Source: Pollenia angustigena (Eukaryota; Arthropoda; Insecta; Diptera; Polleniidae). From it: DNA of 64,000 nt. The notes beneath the pieces are model-generated. The model was not told the origin of the DNA. It saw only the letters and a program-made list of their open reading frames with translations, and made no database searches. Positions 1 to 11,123 of this stretch are shown piece by piece. Position numbers and translations under genes: made by a program. Location of the stretch: positions 49,662,308 to 49,726,307 of the forward strand of contig OV884056.1 in the NCBI GenBank assembly GCA_930367215.1, in the 5' to 3' direction. How positions within the stretch are numbered: the stretch's first letter is position 1; each line of letters opens with the position of its first letter.

Positions 1-600
1 TGTATGATGTTATTATTATCTTAAACTGTGACGAGTTGTTATTAATTATGGTTTTAGGCGACTAAACTGTTTTCCAGTAGTAGGGTTTATATGGGGCCTA
101 GAGTAAATTATGGACCGACCATCACGAAATTTCACAGCGTCATTTCTAGTCCTTTAAAACTGTGACGTACCAATTTCTGTTATGATAGCATTGTTAATTA
201 TGGTTTTAGGTGTACTAAACTGTTTTCCGGGAGTAGGGTTTCTATGGGGCCTAGGGTAAATTATGTACCGATCTTCACGAAATTTCACAGTATCATTTAT
301 AGTCCTATAAAACTTTGACGAGCCAAAATTTGTTATGATTGCATTATCTTTTACGGTTTTAGGCGTACTAAACTGTTTTCCGGTAGTAGGGTTTATATGG
401 GGCCTAAGGCAAATTATGGACCGATCGTCACGGTGTTATTTCCAGTCCTAAAAAACTGTGACGTACCAAATTTTGTTACGCTAGCGTTATTTTTTACGGT
501 TTTAGGTGTACTCAACTGTTTTCCGGGAGTAGTGTTTATATGGGGCTTAGGGTAAATTATAAACGGATCTTCACGAAATTTAACAGCGTGATTTCCAGTT
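1..600. repeat. Tandem array of about four ~150-bp units
   Basis: Units recur with a spacing of about 152, 153 and 143 bases, marked by GGTTTTAGG at about 50, 202, 355 and 498. Each unit carries ACTGTTTTCCGG, GGGTTTATATGGGGCCTA, AAATTATGGACCGAT and CACGAAATTTCACAG. The copies differ by scattered substitutions and short deletions, so the array is not recent. A related phrase, TTTATATGGGACCTA, occurs at about 3658 inside another repeat. No protein is encoded. The array continues beyond the left edge. Confidence 0.85.
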
Positions 601-1357
601 AAATAAAACAAATTTTCGCAAAATCGTATCTCATTCCGTGCCTTGTTCCACCATTTATGATATTTTTTGTAACAAATTTATCAATTTTTTTAGGTGGTGG
701 TTCCACATTTTGATTCATAGCTCTGGTCCTACTGAACCGATTTTGCTGGATTTCAATTAGGATAACTACAAACAATTTTTCACCAAGTTTGTTCATTTCT
801 TTTAAGTTGTTCGAAAGTGAGCGTGTTTTCAACAGACGGACAGACAGACGGACATGGCTAAATCGACTAAAAATTACTCAAGGACCCATAATATATATAC
901 TTTATGGGGTCTGAGATGAATAATAAAAAAGTTTCACATGGAATGACAAACTTAATTTACCCTCTTCACAACTAATTGTGGTAGAGGGTATAAAAACAGC
1001 GTACCAGAATTAGGTTAAAACGCCAGGTGCCCACCTTGTCTCAACAAAAAAGTGTAAATTTCTTGCACGTTGTTATCTTTACAAGAACCACTATTGAAAA
1101 CCGGATAAACTACAGCCATTTTGTAAATAAATCACCTCGATTTGTAGAACATGCCCGATACTTTCAAAATAAATATCTTTTTTTTCTATTCTGATGAAAA
1201 AATGCGAGCTGACACAAATAACGGAAATTAGATTTGAAAGCGACCTCAAATTATTAAAAAAAAAAAATTGCATCAAACTTCCAATCAACACACAAAAAAG
1301 TTCAATTTTGTTTATTACACTGTTATCAACTTTTCACATTAAACACTAGAAATAGTG
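601..1357. other. Dispersed fly-type repeat segment plus AT-rich DNA
   Basis: From about 830 to 990 there is a run with GACAGACGGACATGGCTAAA and TACTTTATGGGGTCTGAG, ending near TAGAGGGTATAAAA. I know such phrases as common interspersed sequence in fly genomes but cannot assign a family. The remainder is AT-rich and I see no gene in it. Confidence 0.5.
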
Positions 1358-1819
1358 CACCCAGAGAAAAAACATGTTAAAATATGGTCACCCCCAACAA
1401 TTCTATTTTAAATGGAAAATTTAAACATATTTTGTTTAATTTAACCATATTATTGTCACCGACAACCATATTATGGTTAAATTAGTTCTCCATCAAGAAG
1501 CCACAATCATCTTATGGTTGCCTACAAACATGTTATGGTAAATAATTACTAAAATATGTTTAACATTTAAAATAGCACGTTTAGTTTTCAACAATAGCAT
1601 TTTTTCTTATAAAAGAGGAATATACTATATACTATATATAACATGTTTAGAGGCAACCATAATATTGTTGCGGCTTCTTGATGGAGGAATAATTTAAACA
1701 TAATATGGTTTTCGGTGACAATAACATGGTTAAATTACACAAAATATATTAAAATGTTTCTTTAAAAATAGTTTTGTTGGAGGTGACCACATTTAAACAT
1801 ATTATTTCTCTACGTGTGG
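1358..1819. mobile_element. Foldback-type MITE with ~190-bp inverted arms
   Basis: The left arm starts CACCCAGAGAAAAAACATG and the right arm ends TTTCTCTACGTGTGG, its approximate reverse complement. Deeper matching blocks follow in both arms: the GGTCACC block, the TTTAACCATATTATTGTCAC block, CATCAAGAAGCC and GGTTGCCT. The short centre (about 1570-1640) is AT-rich. There is no coding capacity. Arms this long would fold into a hairpin. The target duplication is unclear, so the superfamily is not assigned. Confidence 0.8.
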
Positions 1820-2948
1820 TAATTATCACCGAGAGGACTAAATAAAACTGAACTCTATAAAATACTTTTCAACTTCTTTTTCAAATTTAAATTTTTGTAA
1901 CTACCTAACTTTAGATAAATTTCACATAACAAATCGCTTTCATTCTTCTATTAACACACAGTGTATTTATAATAAAAGACAACATAATGATTTTTTATTA
2001 CATTTAAACTCATTAAACTGACATTTGGAGGAAAAATTGCTTAAAACACTCGTTTCAGAAATGAAATGAATGAATAAATGTTGGATGGCTGTAAATAAAT
2101 AAATGAATGAACGAATGAATGCATTAACGACTGGCTTACAAATTCAAAGAATGAGTGAGTGAATAAATGTATGTTTTAATGAACGATTGTGTAGAGCCCA
2201 ACAAAAGACTAACGATACAATACAAATGCCTACATACAAACATATTCAAATAAGTAATTTATCTAACTAAAGCAATAAGCTACAAAATATGCAACCATGC
2301 ATGAAAATACTACTTATCACGACCCAACGACAACAAAAAAGCAAATGCATTTATACAAATAATTTAATTTTTTTTTGTTGTTTATGCCAAACACTCGCCT
2401 AACAAATTTAAACTAGCAGATACATACTCGTACTTGAATTAACATTGTATTCAATCATTTTTAAAGTGTCTGCATAAAACCTTGTTCTTTCTTTTTTTTC
2501 TTTAATTTTTATCAAATAATGTTATGCCGACTGTTTGTCGGCCTGCCTGTTTCAAACGTCTGTCGTCTGTTCGCCCAATTTTTAAATTGTTTGTAAGTCG
2601 TATAGGACGTTGTTGTTTATCTTTCCCATTTACATTTCTCCAAACTCACGTACACATTTGCCCCGCATCTATCTTTCACACTTATTGCATTTGGCAAAGA
2701 GATATGAAAACGAACAACAACAACAGCAAAAAAAAAAAAAAGATTGCAAGAAAAATGTTGCCGTTAGCATTATGACATTAATAAACGATTACATATGATT
2801 TCAAAAGCGAAAGAACACGAACAAAAAAATTCACTGAACTGTGTGTGAGTATCCTTGGAAAGAAATACCATTAAAATATATCTTTAAAGCGATGGAAATT
2901 GGCTAACAGTGACAATCAAATACACTACCAAAAAATTTGAGTTAGTTA
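1820..2948. other. AT-rich DNA with (AATG)-like simple sequence, no gene seen
   Basis: An imperfect AATG/AATA tract runs through about 2055-2200. The short open frames at 2524-2798 have no recognisable product and contain an A-tract. Nothing else is supported. Confidence 0.5.
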
Positions 2949-4498
2949 CATATGGGCATTTCCATGTCATCGTACGTGACATTTGTACGCCTTCAGAGAG
3001 ATAGAAATTTTGGAAAAATGATATTGCCTGGAATTTTTTTTTTATCATTATTTTTCATTTAGAGGGTACTATATATTAAAAAAAATATTAAATTCGGAAC
3101 CTTGTTGTCCAAAATATCGAGCAAAATAAGTGCATATTGTACGTGACATAAAACGGAAGTGAGTTTGTGGTGAATGTAAAAAAAAAACGAAAATCTGCGA
3201 ATTGTGGGTGGTTTTTCTCCTTTTTTTAATTTTTTACATTAAACCACATATTTTTCTTTTATAATCCGTAAATGGAAAATTATTTTTTGGATGGTTTGTT
3301 AATGAACAAACTGTAATATCGTTCGTGACATACCGTACGTAACAGATTTTTCTCTTATAGTATTTACATGGCGTGAAATATATTTTTTGTAAATATATGT
3401 ATATAAAAACTTAAAACAAAGAAGTAAGAAAGTAATAGTCTTTCAAGCCCGACCATATGATACCCTACCCTATAATAGTTAAAAAAAAAAAATTTTGAGA
3501 GTGTACCCTACTTGGGGCCCGTGGCCAATCAAGATTGCCAGAACAGAATTATGCTATGAGATTAAGAATTATATACAAGTTATTTGTGCCGAATATTATT
3601 TAGTAATCTCCATCAATATGCAATTTGTTTGCCCCTAGCCGATTTAAGGAGGGGGGTTTATATGGGACCTATGGTTAATTGTGAACCTACCCGCAAAACA
3701 TTTTGTCATGACTTAATGCCTACCGTAAAAGTAAATACCGTAAATACCAACATTTATAAGGAAGTTATGGCACTTAAAGCTATTTTCGACAGTAGCACTT
3801 GTATGGGAGCTATGGTCAAATATCGACCGATTCCAAAAAAATTTTGTAAGAATATTTTGATTGTAATAAAATAAGGTTTGACCAAATTTAAACTAAATAC
3901 CAACATAATAAGATAATGCATTTAGTTGCATTTTAGTTCTTACAATATCGTACGTGACTAAATTTAAAAGCTTATAAAAATTTTATTATACCAATTTAAA
4001 AAAAAATTCCGGTCAATATTTTTTTGCAGAAAATATCTTGCTTTGAACTTGCTTTTGAATTTTGAAATACCTAAGACTGGCCAATTTCAAATGACAAAGA
4101 TAAATTATGTTTTCGCACCACGTACGTGACATTAGAATAGCATCAAAAACAAAAACAAAAATATACCGCTAATCGAACTATAAATCTGTTCTTTCGTCAT
4201 GGATCTTGTTCATTGTTGTTTTAACATTAATTTTAAAGCATAATTCCAGGGTTGCCAGCATCTGTATTTAATCGGCAGAATATTAGAAATTGTCAATTGC
4301 AGTTACTAAAAATTAATCATTAGAAAGTGAGTTAAGACTATTATTTTTTGCTTTTTAAAAATTGTAACAATCTATAAGTACCTCGGCATAGTAAAGTTTG
4401 GGTGTTTTTTTCCTTTATACCATACATATTTAAAAAAAAGTTTCAAGCGTTTTATTTTTTTGAGTCGTGGTTGACATTCTCATGGAAATGCCCATATG
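2949..4498. mobile_element. DNA element with 18-bp inverted ends and repeated TACGTGAC motifs
   Basis: The ends are CATATGGGCATTTCCATG on the left and its exact reverse complement on the right (about 4481-4498). The motif TACGTGAC, or a one-base variant, recurs inside at about 2973, 3140, 3322, 3336, 3951 and 4123, which suggests repeated protein-binding sites. A different repeat sits inside at about 3405-3880. No transposase frame is visible. A second, shorter member of the family lies at 56742-57539. The superfamily is unknown. Confidence 0.75.
3405..3880. repeat. Nested dispersed repeat
   Basis: This segment carries AAGAAAGTAATAGTCTTTCA and ACCATATGATACCCTAC near its left side and TTTATATGGGACCTATGGTT further in. 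The first phrase is the inverse of sequence at about 31135-31180, and the second resembles the tandem array at the left edge. It interrupts the TACGTGAC-motif element. The open frame across 3584-3874 is not recognisable as a protein. Confidence 0.55.
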
Positions 4499-4970
4499 GA
4501 ACTTTAGTATCTGATAAACTCCTTTATCGGATCTTAAAATTTAGTTTTTTAAAATTTAGTTTCTTTTAAACAATTTTTGTTCGATTTTTATAAAAAAAAA
4601 CATTCAAACAAAAACAGCTAGCAGTTTCAATCATGTAAGAGCTACTGGGAGTCTCATGAAGAGCGTCGATGACCGCATTTTTTAATTGTAAAAGATTCCT
4701 CACACGTGAAAAACTGTAACACGAGTGAAATTCGTTAATAGCACAGCGAAAGACGCTTCTTCAATCGTTGTGGGAATCGTTTTAGACGTAGGTAAAGATA
4801 GTCTCTTACAACTCGTGAAATGCTTGCCGTATAATTGTTAAACATATGATTTATACAGGAAGTCGTAAAAGGTTCATTCGATGATGGTTTGTCGAAAGAT
4901 AAACAAAGTAACACATTGTTGTTCTTGTACTCTGAAAATAATCCAAGATTTTCTTAAGACTTTCTTATTA
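4499..4970. other. No gene or recognised repeat seen
   Basis: AT-rich single-copy-looking sequence. The phrase CAGGGTTGCCAGC at 4248, just to the left, resembles a hAT terminus, but no partner end with a matching duplication was found. Confidence 0.4.
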
Positions 4971-5282
4971 CAGCCGTACCTAAACAAAACCGGCACGCGT
5001 TTTCTAGTTTTTGAATAGAGCGGTATTAACGCTTATTTTGACAGCTCGTTTAATAGTGAAGTTTGACGCTATTGTTAATTAATAATGGCAATTTAACCAT
5101 TTTTGGTCAATCTAGCGTTTTTATCTCTATTTTTATTTATAATTTGTGGGTTTTATAAAACAAGAAAGCTACCACTATTGTTCGTGATTCAACGTTGACG
5201 CTCTTGCTTTGGTATGGCATATCAGCGTAAAAGCTAAGCGAAAGAAAACGTTCCGCCTTCCACTCTTATTAAGGTACGGCTG
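4971..5282. mobile_element. 312-bp MITE with ACAGCCGTACC ends (copy 1)
   Basis: The left end is CAGCCGTACCTAAACAA and the right end is the reverse complement of CAGCCGTACCTTAATAAGAG. The right arm also carries GGAAGGCGGAACGTTTTC in inverse orientation. The centre contains ATTGCCATTATT-like and TTGACGCT sequences shared with the copy at 11124-11493, and a third end fragment lies at about 46178. The candidate duplication is 3 bp (TTA/TTT), compatible with PIF/Harbinger ends but not proof. Non-coding. Confidence 0.8.
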
Positions 5283-5922
5283 TTTAACATTCCAACATTA
5301 AAAAACGAAATTGTCAGAAAATGTAATGTTTTATTCAGACTTTGGAGACGGAAAAATCGTAAATTTTTAGAAAAAAAAATCAGCAAATCGGCACTTTGCT
5401 AATTTCGTAACAAAAAATCGTCAAAATGACGATAAATCGTCATATCTGGCAGCCCTGTTTACGGTTTATTTTCTTTAAGATCTGTTCATAAGGTTTTAGT
5501 TCCTAAGAAAGTAGAAAGAATCCAACCCAGATTAATGGCAAAAATCAGTCTAAAACCTAGAGCGAGTTACAAAGAAAATCCACCATTGTCCTGTCTAGAG
5601 CCAAAACAGAAAAACTTTTCGCTTAACCACTTTCAAACAAACGTCTTGTTTAAAAACTATATTTAATTTCTATAAAATTTTTTACTGTTTCTATCGATTT
5701 TTTTGCTTAAAGAAAACGATTTGCTTGTATAGATATGTATGTAGAAACAAAAACAGCACTGCAAAAAAAAACGATTTACTTGTTTTATTAGAAACAACAA
5801 CAACAACACTATAAGAAGAAAAAAATATAAATTTTTAGTTGGTTTAAATTTGACAAATTGGGGTTTTATGCAATTTTTTTTTAATTTTCAGATGTTTTCC
5901 TTTTTAAATGTAAAACAATATA
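5283..5922. other. AT-rich DNA, no gene seen
   Basis: The sequence includes short CAA and A tracts and the phrase CTGGCAGCCCTG at about 5446, which looks like a hAT-type terminus without a supported partner. Nothing is encoded. Confidence 0.4.
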
Positions 5923-6170
5923 TCGCTAATTTGCTGCAAGACCGGCATAACTCAAAAAATTAAATTTTGGAGTTAGAGATGCAGAATTGTTCGCTTTGTT
6001 TTCTTTATATTGTGTATTTAATTCATCATTTATATCTTTTATACTTTCACAGTTTGAAGAGAATGTGTCATCTTTTTTTTCTAAGTAGTTAGAGCAAATC
6101 AAAAACTTTAAATGTGTTTATCTCGAAATGGATTTTTTTGAGTTATGCCGGACTTGCAGCAAATGAGCGG
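5923..6170. mobile_element. 248-bp TA-type MITE (copy 1)
   Basis: The inverted ends are TCGCTAATTTGCTGCAAGAC and the reverse complement of CCGCTCATTTGCTGCAAG, and both arms continue into GGCATAACTCAAAAAA. The middle is shared with the copy at 15807-16055, including GGAGTTAGAGATGCAGAATT. The left flank is TA and the right flank is CA, a decayed TA. A TA duplication and no coding capacity fit a Tc1/mariner-type MITE. Confidence 0.88.
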
Positions 6171-6444
6171 CATGAAAACTTTTGTATCAAGGCAACATTT
6201 TTTTTTTTTTTTTTTGTTTAATAGTTAAAACAACATAATTCACAAAAAAAAAAGAAAAATTCCCAAATTCTATCTGCTAAAACTGATGAGTTAAATACAA
6301 TAAATTTTCAAAGAAGAATATTGACGAACGAAACCCATATGTTGAGAGTTCTTCTGTATGAATTGAAATACAGCAAAAGTGATTAATGTAACAGAAAGAA
6401 GAAAGATGTGAAAGAGCAACTACTAGTTACGAATAATTCCAAAA

Positions 6445-7110
6445 TGAAAATACATATGGACTAGATGACCCGTGCGAATATTTCGCACCGTTAGTTGTCA
6501 TTTTTGTAACATAAAATGAAAATAATTAATAGAAATTTAAGTAACTTCAATACATTTTATAAAAAGTATAAAAATATTAGAAATCATAATATATATCATA
6601 CATATTTACATACATACATGTGTTTAAATGAGTTTATAATACTTCTTTGAATACAATGTTAGAGGTAATGACATGATCATCGTTAACTTTTTGCCCGTAC
6701 GAATCCTTAATACAAACAAAAATATTTCTCATTATTTTTCGTGAGATATCATTCATTAAATTTGATGCGGTGGTATGGGAGATATTTGCAACCGACAAAA
6801 AAAAGTGCTTTAGAAATAATAATACATATGGACTAGATGACCCGTGCGAATATTACGCACCGTTAGTTGTCATTTTTGTAACATAAAATGAAAATAATTA
6901 ATAGAAATTTTAGTAACTTCAATACATTTTAAAATATAATTTTTATCAATGAAAATATTAATTTTTCAATTTCTAATTATTTTTCGTCATTAGTGTTAGA
7001 AATAAGCTTTAAAATGAGATATCATTCATTAAATTTGATGCGGTGGTATGGGAGATATTTGCAACCGACAGAAAAAAGTGCTTTAGAAATAATAATACAT
7101 ATGGATGGTG
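6445..7110. repeat. Large direct repeats around AATACATATGGACTAGATGA
   Basis: TACATATGGA starts at 6451, 6823 and 7096. The first two are followed by the same block (GACCCGTGCGAATATT, CGCACCGTTAGTTGTCATTT). A second block, from GAGATATCATTCATTAAATT to AGTGCTTTAGAAATAATAAT, precedes the second and third. This is a partly tandem arrangement with periods of about 372 and 273 bases. The copies are nearly identical, so the duplication is fairly recent. Confidence 0.85.
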
Positions 7111-7159
7111 TCCTGAAGCTCTATCCTCCTCCTAATTTTTGAATAAAGCTAAAGCTATT

Positions 7160-7662
7160 GGTGTATTCACAAGGTGTGCTATCCGAAGAGATCTGCGCGA
7201 AACGACTGAGCCGAGCCAAAATGGCAAAATTTTATCCGGCTGACATCCGAATTTAACCTGCGGCTAGCAATTTTTGCCACAAACAACTTGCGGCGTCAAA
7301 TTAGTTCGGCTTAGGACTCTGCTGTTTGGTAAGCAAACAAAATAAAATTTATTTCTGATTTGCGTCTGAAAAATGGAAAATAGTGACGTAAGATCTAATT
7401 TTATTTATTATTTCATGGAGTAGAACTAAAAAATATTTTGATTTTAATCTCAAAGAAATAAATACTAAAGCTCAAGGTCATGACCTCGAATAAAAAACCA
7501 ACTTTTATTTTGATTTTAGGTAAATATTTATTTTTTTTTATATTTATATATCAGCTGATTTAAATTCAACATAGCACACTGAATTATGAGTGGTTGTTCA
7601 CAACAGTCGTATTTTTTCATGTTATTAATATGAATATATGACTTTCACCTTGTGAATCCCCC
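7160..7662 (+). mobile_element. ~500-bp element with ATTCACAAGGTG inverted ends (copy 1)
   Basis: The left end is GGTGTATTCACAAGGTGTGC and the right end is CACCTTGTGAATCCCCC. The inside includes GCGGCTAGCAATTTTTGCC and CAACAGTCGTATTTTTTCAT, both found inverted in the copy at 29558-30092. No coding frame is recognised. The target duplication is not clear, so this is a non-autonomous DNA element of unknown superfamily. Confidence 0.8.
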
Positions 7663-8615
7663 GTATGTAAAAAATATGGATGGAAAGGAAAAAAAAAATT
7701 AATATTTACTTTTTTTGTTTTTTATGCAAATATTTTTGAATAATTTATTTATAGATTAAACGAAAAGTTTGCAGAATTCACGTCCAAATTAATTAAACCT
7801 TTTTTTTGGTTTCTGTTAACATATTTATTTTGGAAATATTGCAACCGCTTCTGTTTAGTAGACACAACACCTAAGGAAGTTTGTCCTTCAGGCCAATCTT
7901 TCCCACAAGCCGCACTTAAGTGAGACTTGCACGATTATCCTTCACACGACTTAAGGTAATAAACTAGAACCTATACGTGATCCCCAAAAAAGACAATCTG
8001 CCAGAAAGACTGAAAGTATTACCACAAGAAGCACTAACTCCCGGTGAGAGATAGAATCTCTGGTTAGCAGCGATCACAGGAGGTCGTAAAGATCTCCTGA
8101 CACCAGTAAATTTTTTATTTTTTTTTTTTAAATATCCTTAAACTAAGCCCTACATACACCTGCGTAAAGCAAAGTACATAGTTTTCTTTGCTAAGTCATC
8201 GTCTAGACCTGCAAGTTCTGTAACAGCAAGTCTTGAGTTTATGGGTAAGTGATGTGAGAAGTACTCAGTTTCACGTACTCTGCAATTCTGTTTTTATATA
8301 TAAAATATAAAAACGAAAAAGATAAAATCATAAAGTCTAGAATTTCATAATCTGGACACTAGTGCGATTTCCAAGAAGAATTTAAAAAAATTGCAGCAAC
8401 AAAAATTGCAAGTCTGGGCAATGACTTATAGTTTACTGTTATTTTGTTTTCGAAACTGGTATCGGCCTTTTTATTGCGCTCAAAGGTTTTTGCAGCCGGG
8501 GTTTTAAATGATTTAATTAAATTATTTCAATGAAAAGTTCATTATAATCACAACTTATAAATATAAGTTTTACATAAAACGATTTTAAAGTTTTAAATTT
8601 ACGCACAACATAATG
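7663..8615. repeat. Dispersed repeat R (intact copy, about 8196-8460) in AT-rich DNA
   Basis: The block from CTTGAGTTTATGGGTAAG and CACGTACTCTGCAATTCTG through ATAATCTGGACACTAGTGCG to AAAAATTGCAAGTC is repeated at 51845-51930 plus 53507-53660, where a Tc1-like element splits it. The 7890-8110 part is richer in GC and carries GGTGAGAGATAGAATCTCTG, but it yields no protein I can name. Confidence 0.7.
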
Positions 8616-8619
8616 TGGA

Positions 8620-9016
8620 GTGAAAATTGTTTTACTCTCCCAAGAGTTGAGTTTAAACCCAGTAAAAACTGTGCCAAGAACAAAATATTAATTTTATTAT
8701 TCTTTGTATTTTTAAGTGTTTTTTAGTGTTAAAATTTTTTCTCGCCCCATATTTTTCGTGAGTTTATTTGACTGTTCAAAGCGGGAACTTTTCTCACAAA
8801 AATGTTACAGACACACTTTTTCTTGAAAATTGGCGAATAATTTCCTTACGTGACAGCTAGTACTCGCCAAAAAAAGTTACAGACACAGTTTGGTGAGAAA
8901 AACAGCTGCTTGTTTCAATATATGGCATTTTTTTTTTTTTTTTTCATTTCACACATTTCAATCGAAAAGTTTCTCGACGCGAGAGTTACAGAACATGGGC
9001 ACAGATCACAACTCAT
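8620..9016. repeat. Copy of element K retaining the MITE-free site
   Basis: It shares AAAGCGGGAACTTTTCTCAC, GTTACAGACACAGTTTGGTG, GCTGCTTGTTTCAATATATG and the terminal GTTACAGAACATGGGCAC with the element at 15242-16129. Here CAATATATGG is continuous, whereas the other copy has a 249-bp MITE at this point. The left part of the element is missing. The open frame at 8850-9074 belongs to this repeat and is not a recognised gene. Confidence 0.8.
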
Positions 9017-10194
9017 ATCTATAGCGACGACGAAAATTTCATTTGCGACAGGGTTCTTTAACTTTTTTTTTTAATATTTGTAAAACTTAATTCGATTAAA
9101 AACTGCAACTATGTTTTTGAAGTCAGGTTAAGTCTCCTTAACATTTTTGAATTTTGAGTTGTGCCTGTTTATGATTAAGTGGGCGATATGTACATTTTTT
9201 TAAATTGGGAAATGGTCCAAAATTGAAAAAAAAATTACAAATACCAGGAACCTGCTTTCGAGAGTATTCCCAGCTAGAATAGGCTGGCTGTTTTTTGGTC
9301 GAATGTGTTTAACAAAAAAACTCCTAAAAGAATCTTTTGAAGATGATCTGACTACTAACAAAAACATCTATTTTTTTTAATTATAACTTTTTTATACTTT
9401 TTCCACCACGTTCGTCGTTTAATCTTGTAATGCTTAACATGCAAGTCCTAAAAAATCTTTTAAAGATTTTTTAAAAAGTACAAAAAAACAATGCTAAACT
9501 TTTTTTATCTTTCGTCTACGTTACTATTGCTCGACAAATCAAGTTAGAGAGTAATCTGTTACATAAAATAAATTAGTAATTGTCTATCCAAATTCGATAA
9601 ACGTCACATATGGCCTTATATCACCATATTCTGTAGAGTGTTCAATGAACATTAATAAATTTTATGATGTTTTAATTGTACGAGTACATGCAAACATCAA
9701 ATTATTTCTGATTTGGTGCGTTTTTTGTCTCTCGACTTAATTAAGATATAAAAACGAAGGGGCAGCCAACAAAAAGTGTAAAAGTGTGTGATTGATGAAT
9801 TTGAATACACAAAGTTGCATTTGTTTTTTGTGTTTTATTCCATTCCCTTATGTTGTTTTTAATGTGCGGTATTTAATTTAAATTAAATATTTGAAATTAC
9901 TGTAATTTTTTGCTTGCAGTAAAATGCTTTTGAATCGAATGGAGGGGGAAAATGAAAGAAATAGGAATGGGAATGTACATTAGGTTAGTTCATAACTTGT
10001 GGAAAATATCCTTTGAAAAAACTCCAAATTTCTTAAGATAAAATTTGAAAAATTATATAATTAAATATGTACATTTAGAGCTGAAAAAAAATCAACCAGT
10101 TGTAGTCGGGACTGTAGGAAAAGATAAACTCACTGTTTGTTGTTGTTGTTTTTGTTTAAGCTTTGATATTGTTAGAAGAAAAACTGGGGTTTTT
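9017..10194. other. AT-rich DNA, no gene seen
   Basis: Only homopolymer-rich sequence and chance open frames are present. No inverted ends, RNA gene or protein motif were found. Confidence 0.45.
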
Positions 10195-10395
10195 AATTCT
10201 TATTCGCTTAACAGTTTTATTTGTATAATATCTTTAGTTTTTCTAAAATCTTTGGATAAAGTTTCTTGACGATCTGGCCTAAGCAACCGGTGAAATGCGC
10301 ATAGGAATAGCTTATCCCATCAACAATAAATTTCAGTATATCGATAGTATGAAATGGGAATATAGCACATTTAAACGAAAACTTGTTAATTAATT
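10195..10395 (-). mobile_element. Dispersed ~200-bp MITE M (copy A)
   Basis: Read on the minus strand it begins AATTAACAAGTTTTCGTTTA and runs through TGTGCTATATTCCCATTTCA, CAACAATAAATTTC (inverse) and CTTAGGCCAGATCGTCAAGA to a terminus near CTGTTAAGCGAATAAGAATT. Other copies or fragments are at 14237, 22660, 26955, 44595, 51714, 60780 and 61098. A short peptide frame crosses several copies, but it is not conserved enough to argue for a protein. Confidence 0.8.
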
Positions 10396-11040
10396 TTTTG
10401 AATCCCAAGAAAAACTTTGTTACAGTTAATTAAAATTGTTTTCTTTATCAGTTGATCCCTTGATAATTTTCTCGGGTTATTGCGAATGTTTTTTTGTTAA
10501 TTCCCTAAACTAATCCCGCAGAGTCTCTGGCGGTAATCAAGCCCGCAACCCCAGCGCTGATAGACTAGCTGGCTTCCAGGTAGGGTACCGCGACACTGCG
10601 TTTACCGAAAGCGAGTACTTTGAGTTTTCAATTATGTCAGTAGGAGTAAAGGGATATTGACGTACTACAAAAACCAATCTTTTACATGTTGTACCAGCTT
10701 AGAAATGTATATTTTTGGATTTTCACCGACTTTAAAAACTTTCAAAATTTCGCTTTATGGTTCACAAGAATTTTGGCCAAAGTGAAAGCAAACATTTGGA
10801 GAATTTTGTTGCATTCGCATCTTACAACATGAATGTAATTTATAGCTAAAGTTCTAGAATTAAAAACAAAAATAACAATAATTATTACACATTGTGGTTA
10901 TTTTATTGAACTGTTTATAGCTTTTAATCCGAATTTTGATATTTTAATCAGGCTAAAGTTTATTGAATTTAATTTTCAAGAAATTATTTTTATGAAGAAA
11001 TTAATTTTACAACATGAAATGAATTAAAATTTATTGATGG
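10396..11040 (-). other. tRNA-like relic at about 10520-10612 in AT-rich DNA
   Basis: On the minus strand the GC-rich patch reads GTCGCGGTACCCTACCTGG, then CCAGCTAGTCTATCAGCGCTGG (a possible anticodon-arm hairpin) and GGTTGCGGGCTTGATTACC, which resembles a T arm with a damaged B box. I take it as a tRNA-derived or SINE-like remnant, not a working tRNA. The rest of the interval is AT-rich with nothing supported. Confidence 0.3.
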
Positions 11041-11048
11041 TTTTTCAT

Positions 11049-11123
11049 TTATGACTGCCGTGGGATTCGAACCCACGTTCTCATACAGGTTGATTTAACA
11101 TGTTTTGATAGTTACCACACTAT
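11049..11123 (-). pseudogene. tRNA-like relic cut by a MITE
   Basis: On the minus strand the sequence has a perfect T arm (GTGGGTTCGAATCCCAC, which includes the B-box consensus GGTTCGAATCC), a 3' acceptor-like GGCAGTC, and a D-arm-like GATAGTGTGGTAACTATC. The anticodon arm pairs poorly. The 5' acceptor strand is missing, because a 370-bp MITE begins exactly where the D arm ends. It may be a dead tRNA gene or the head of a tRNA-derived SINE. The amino acid cannot be assigned. Confidence 0.5.

Noticed and set aside
4248..5457. Possible hAT with CAGGGTTGCCAGC and CTGGCAGCCCTG ends
   Set aside because: Flanking 8-mers do not match and the proposed element would overlap the border of the better supported element at 2949-4498.
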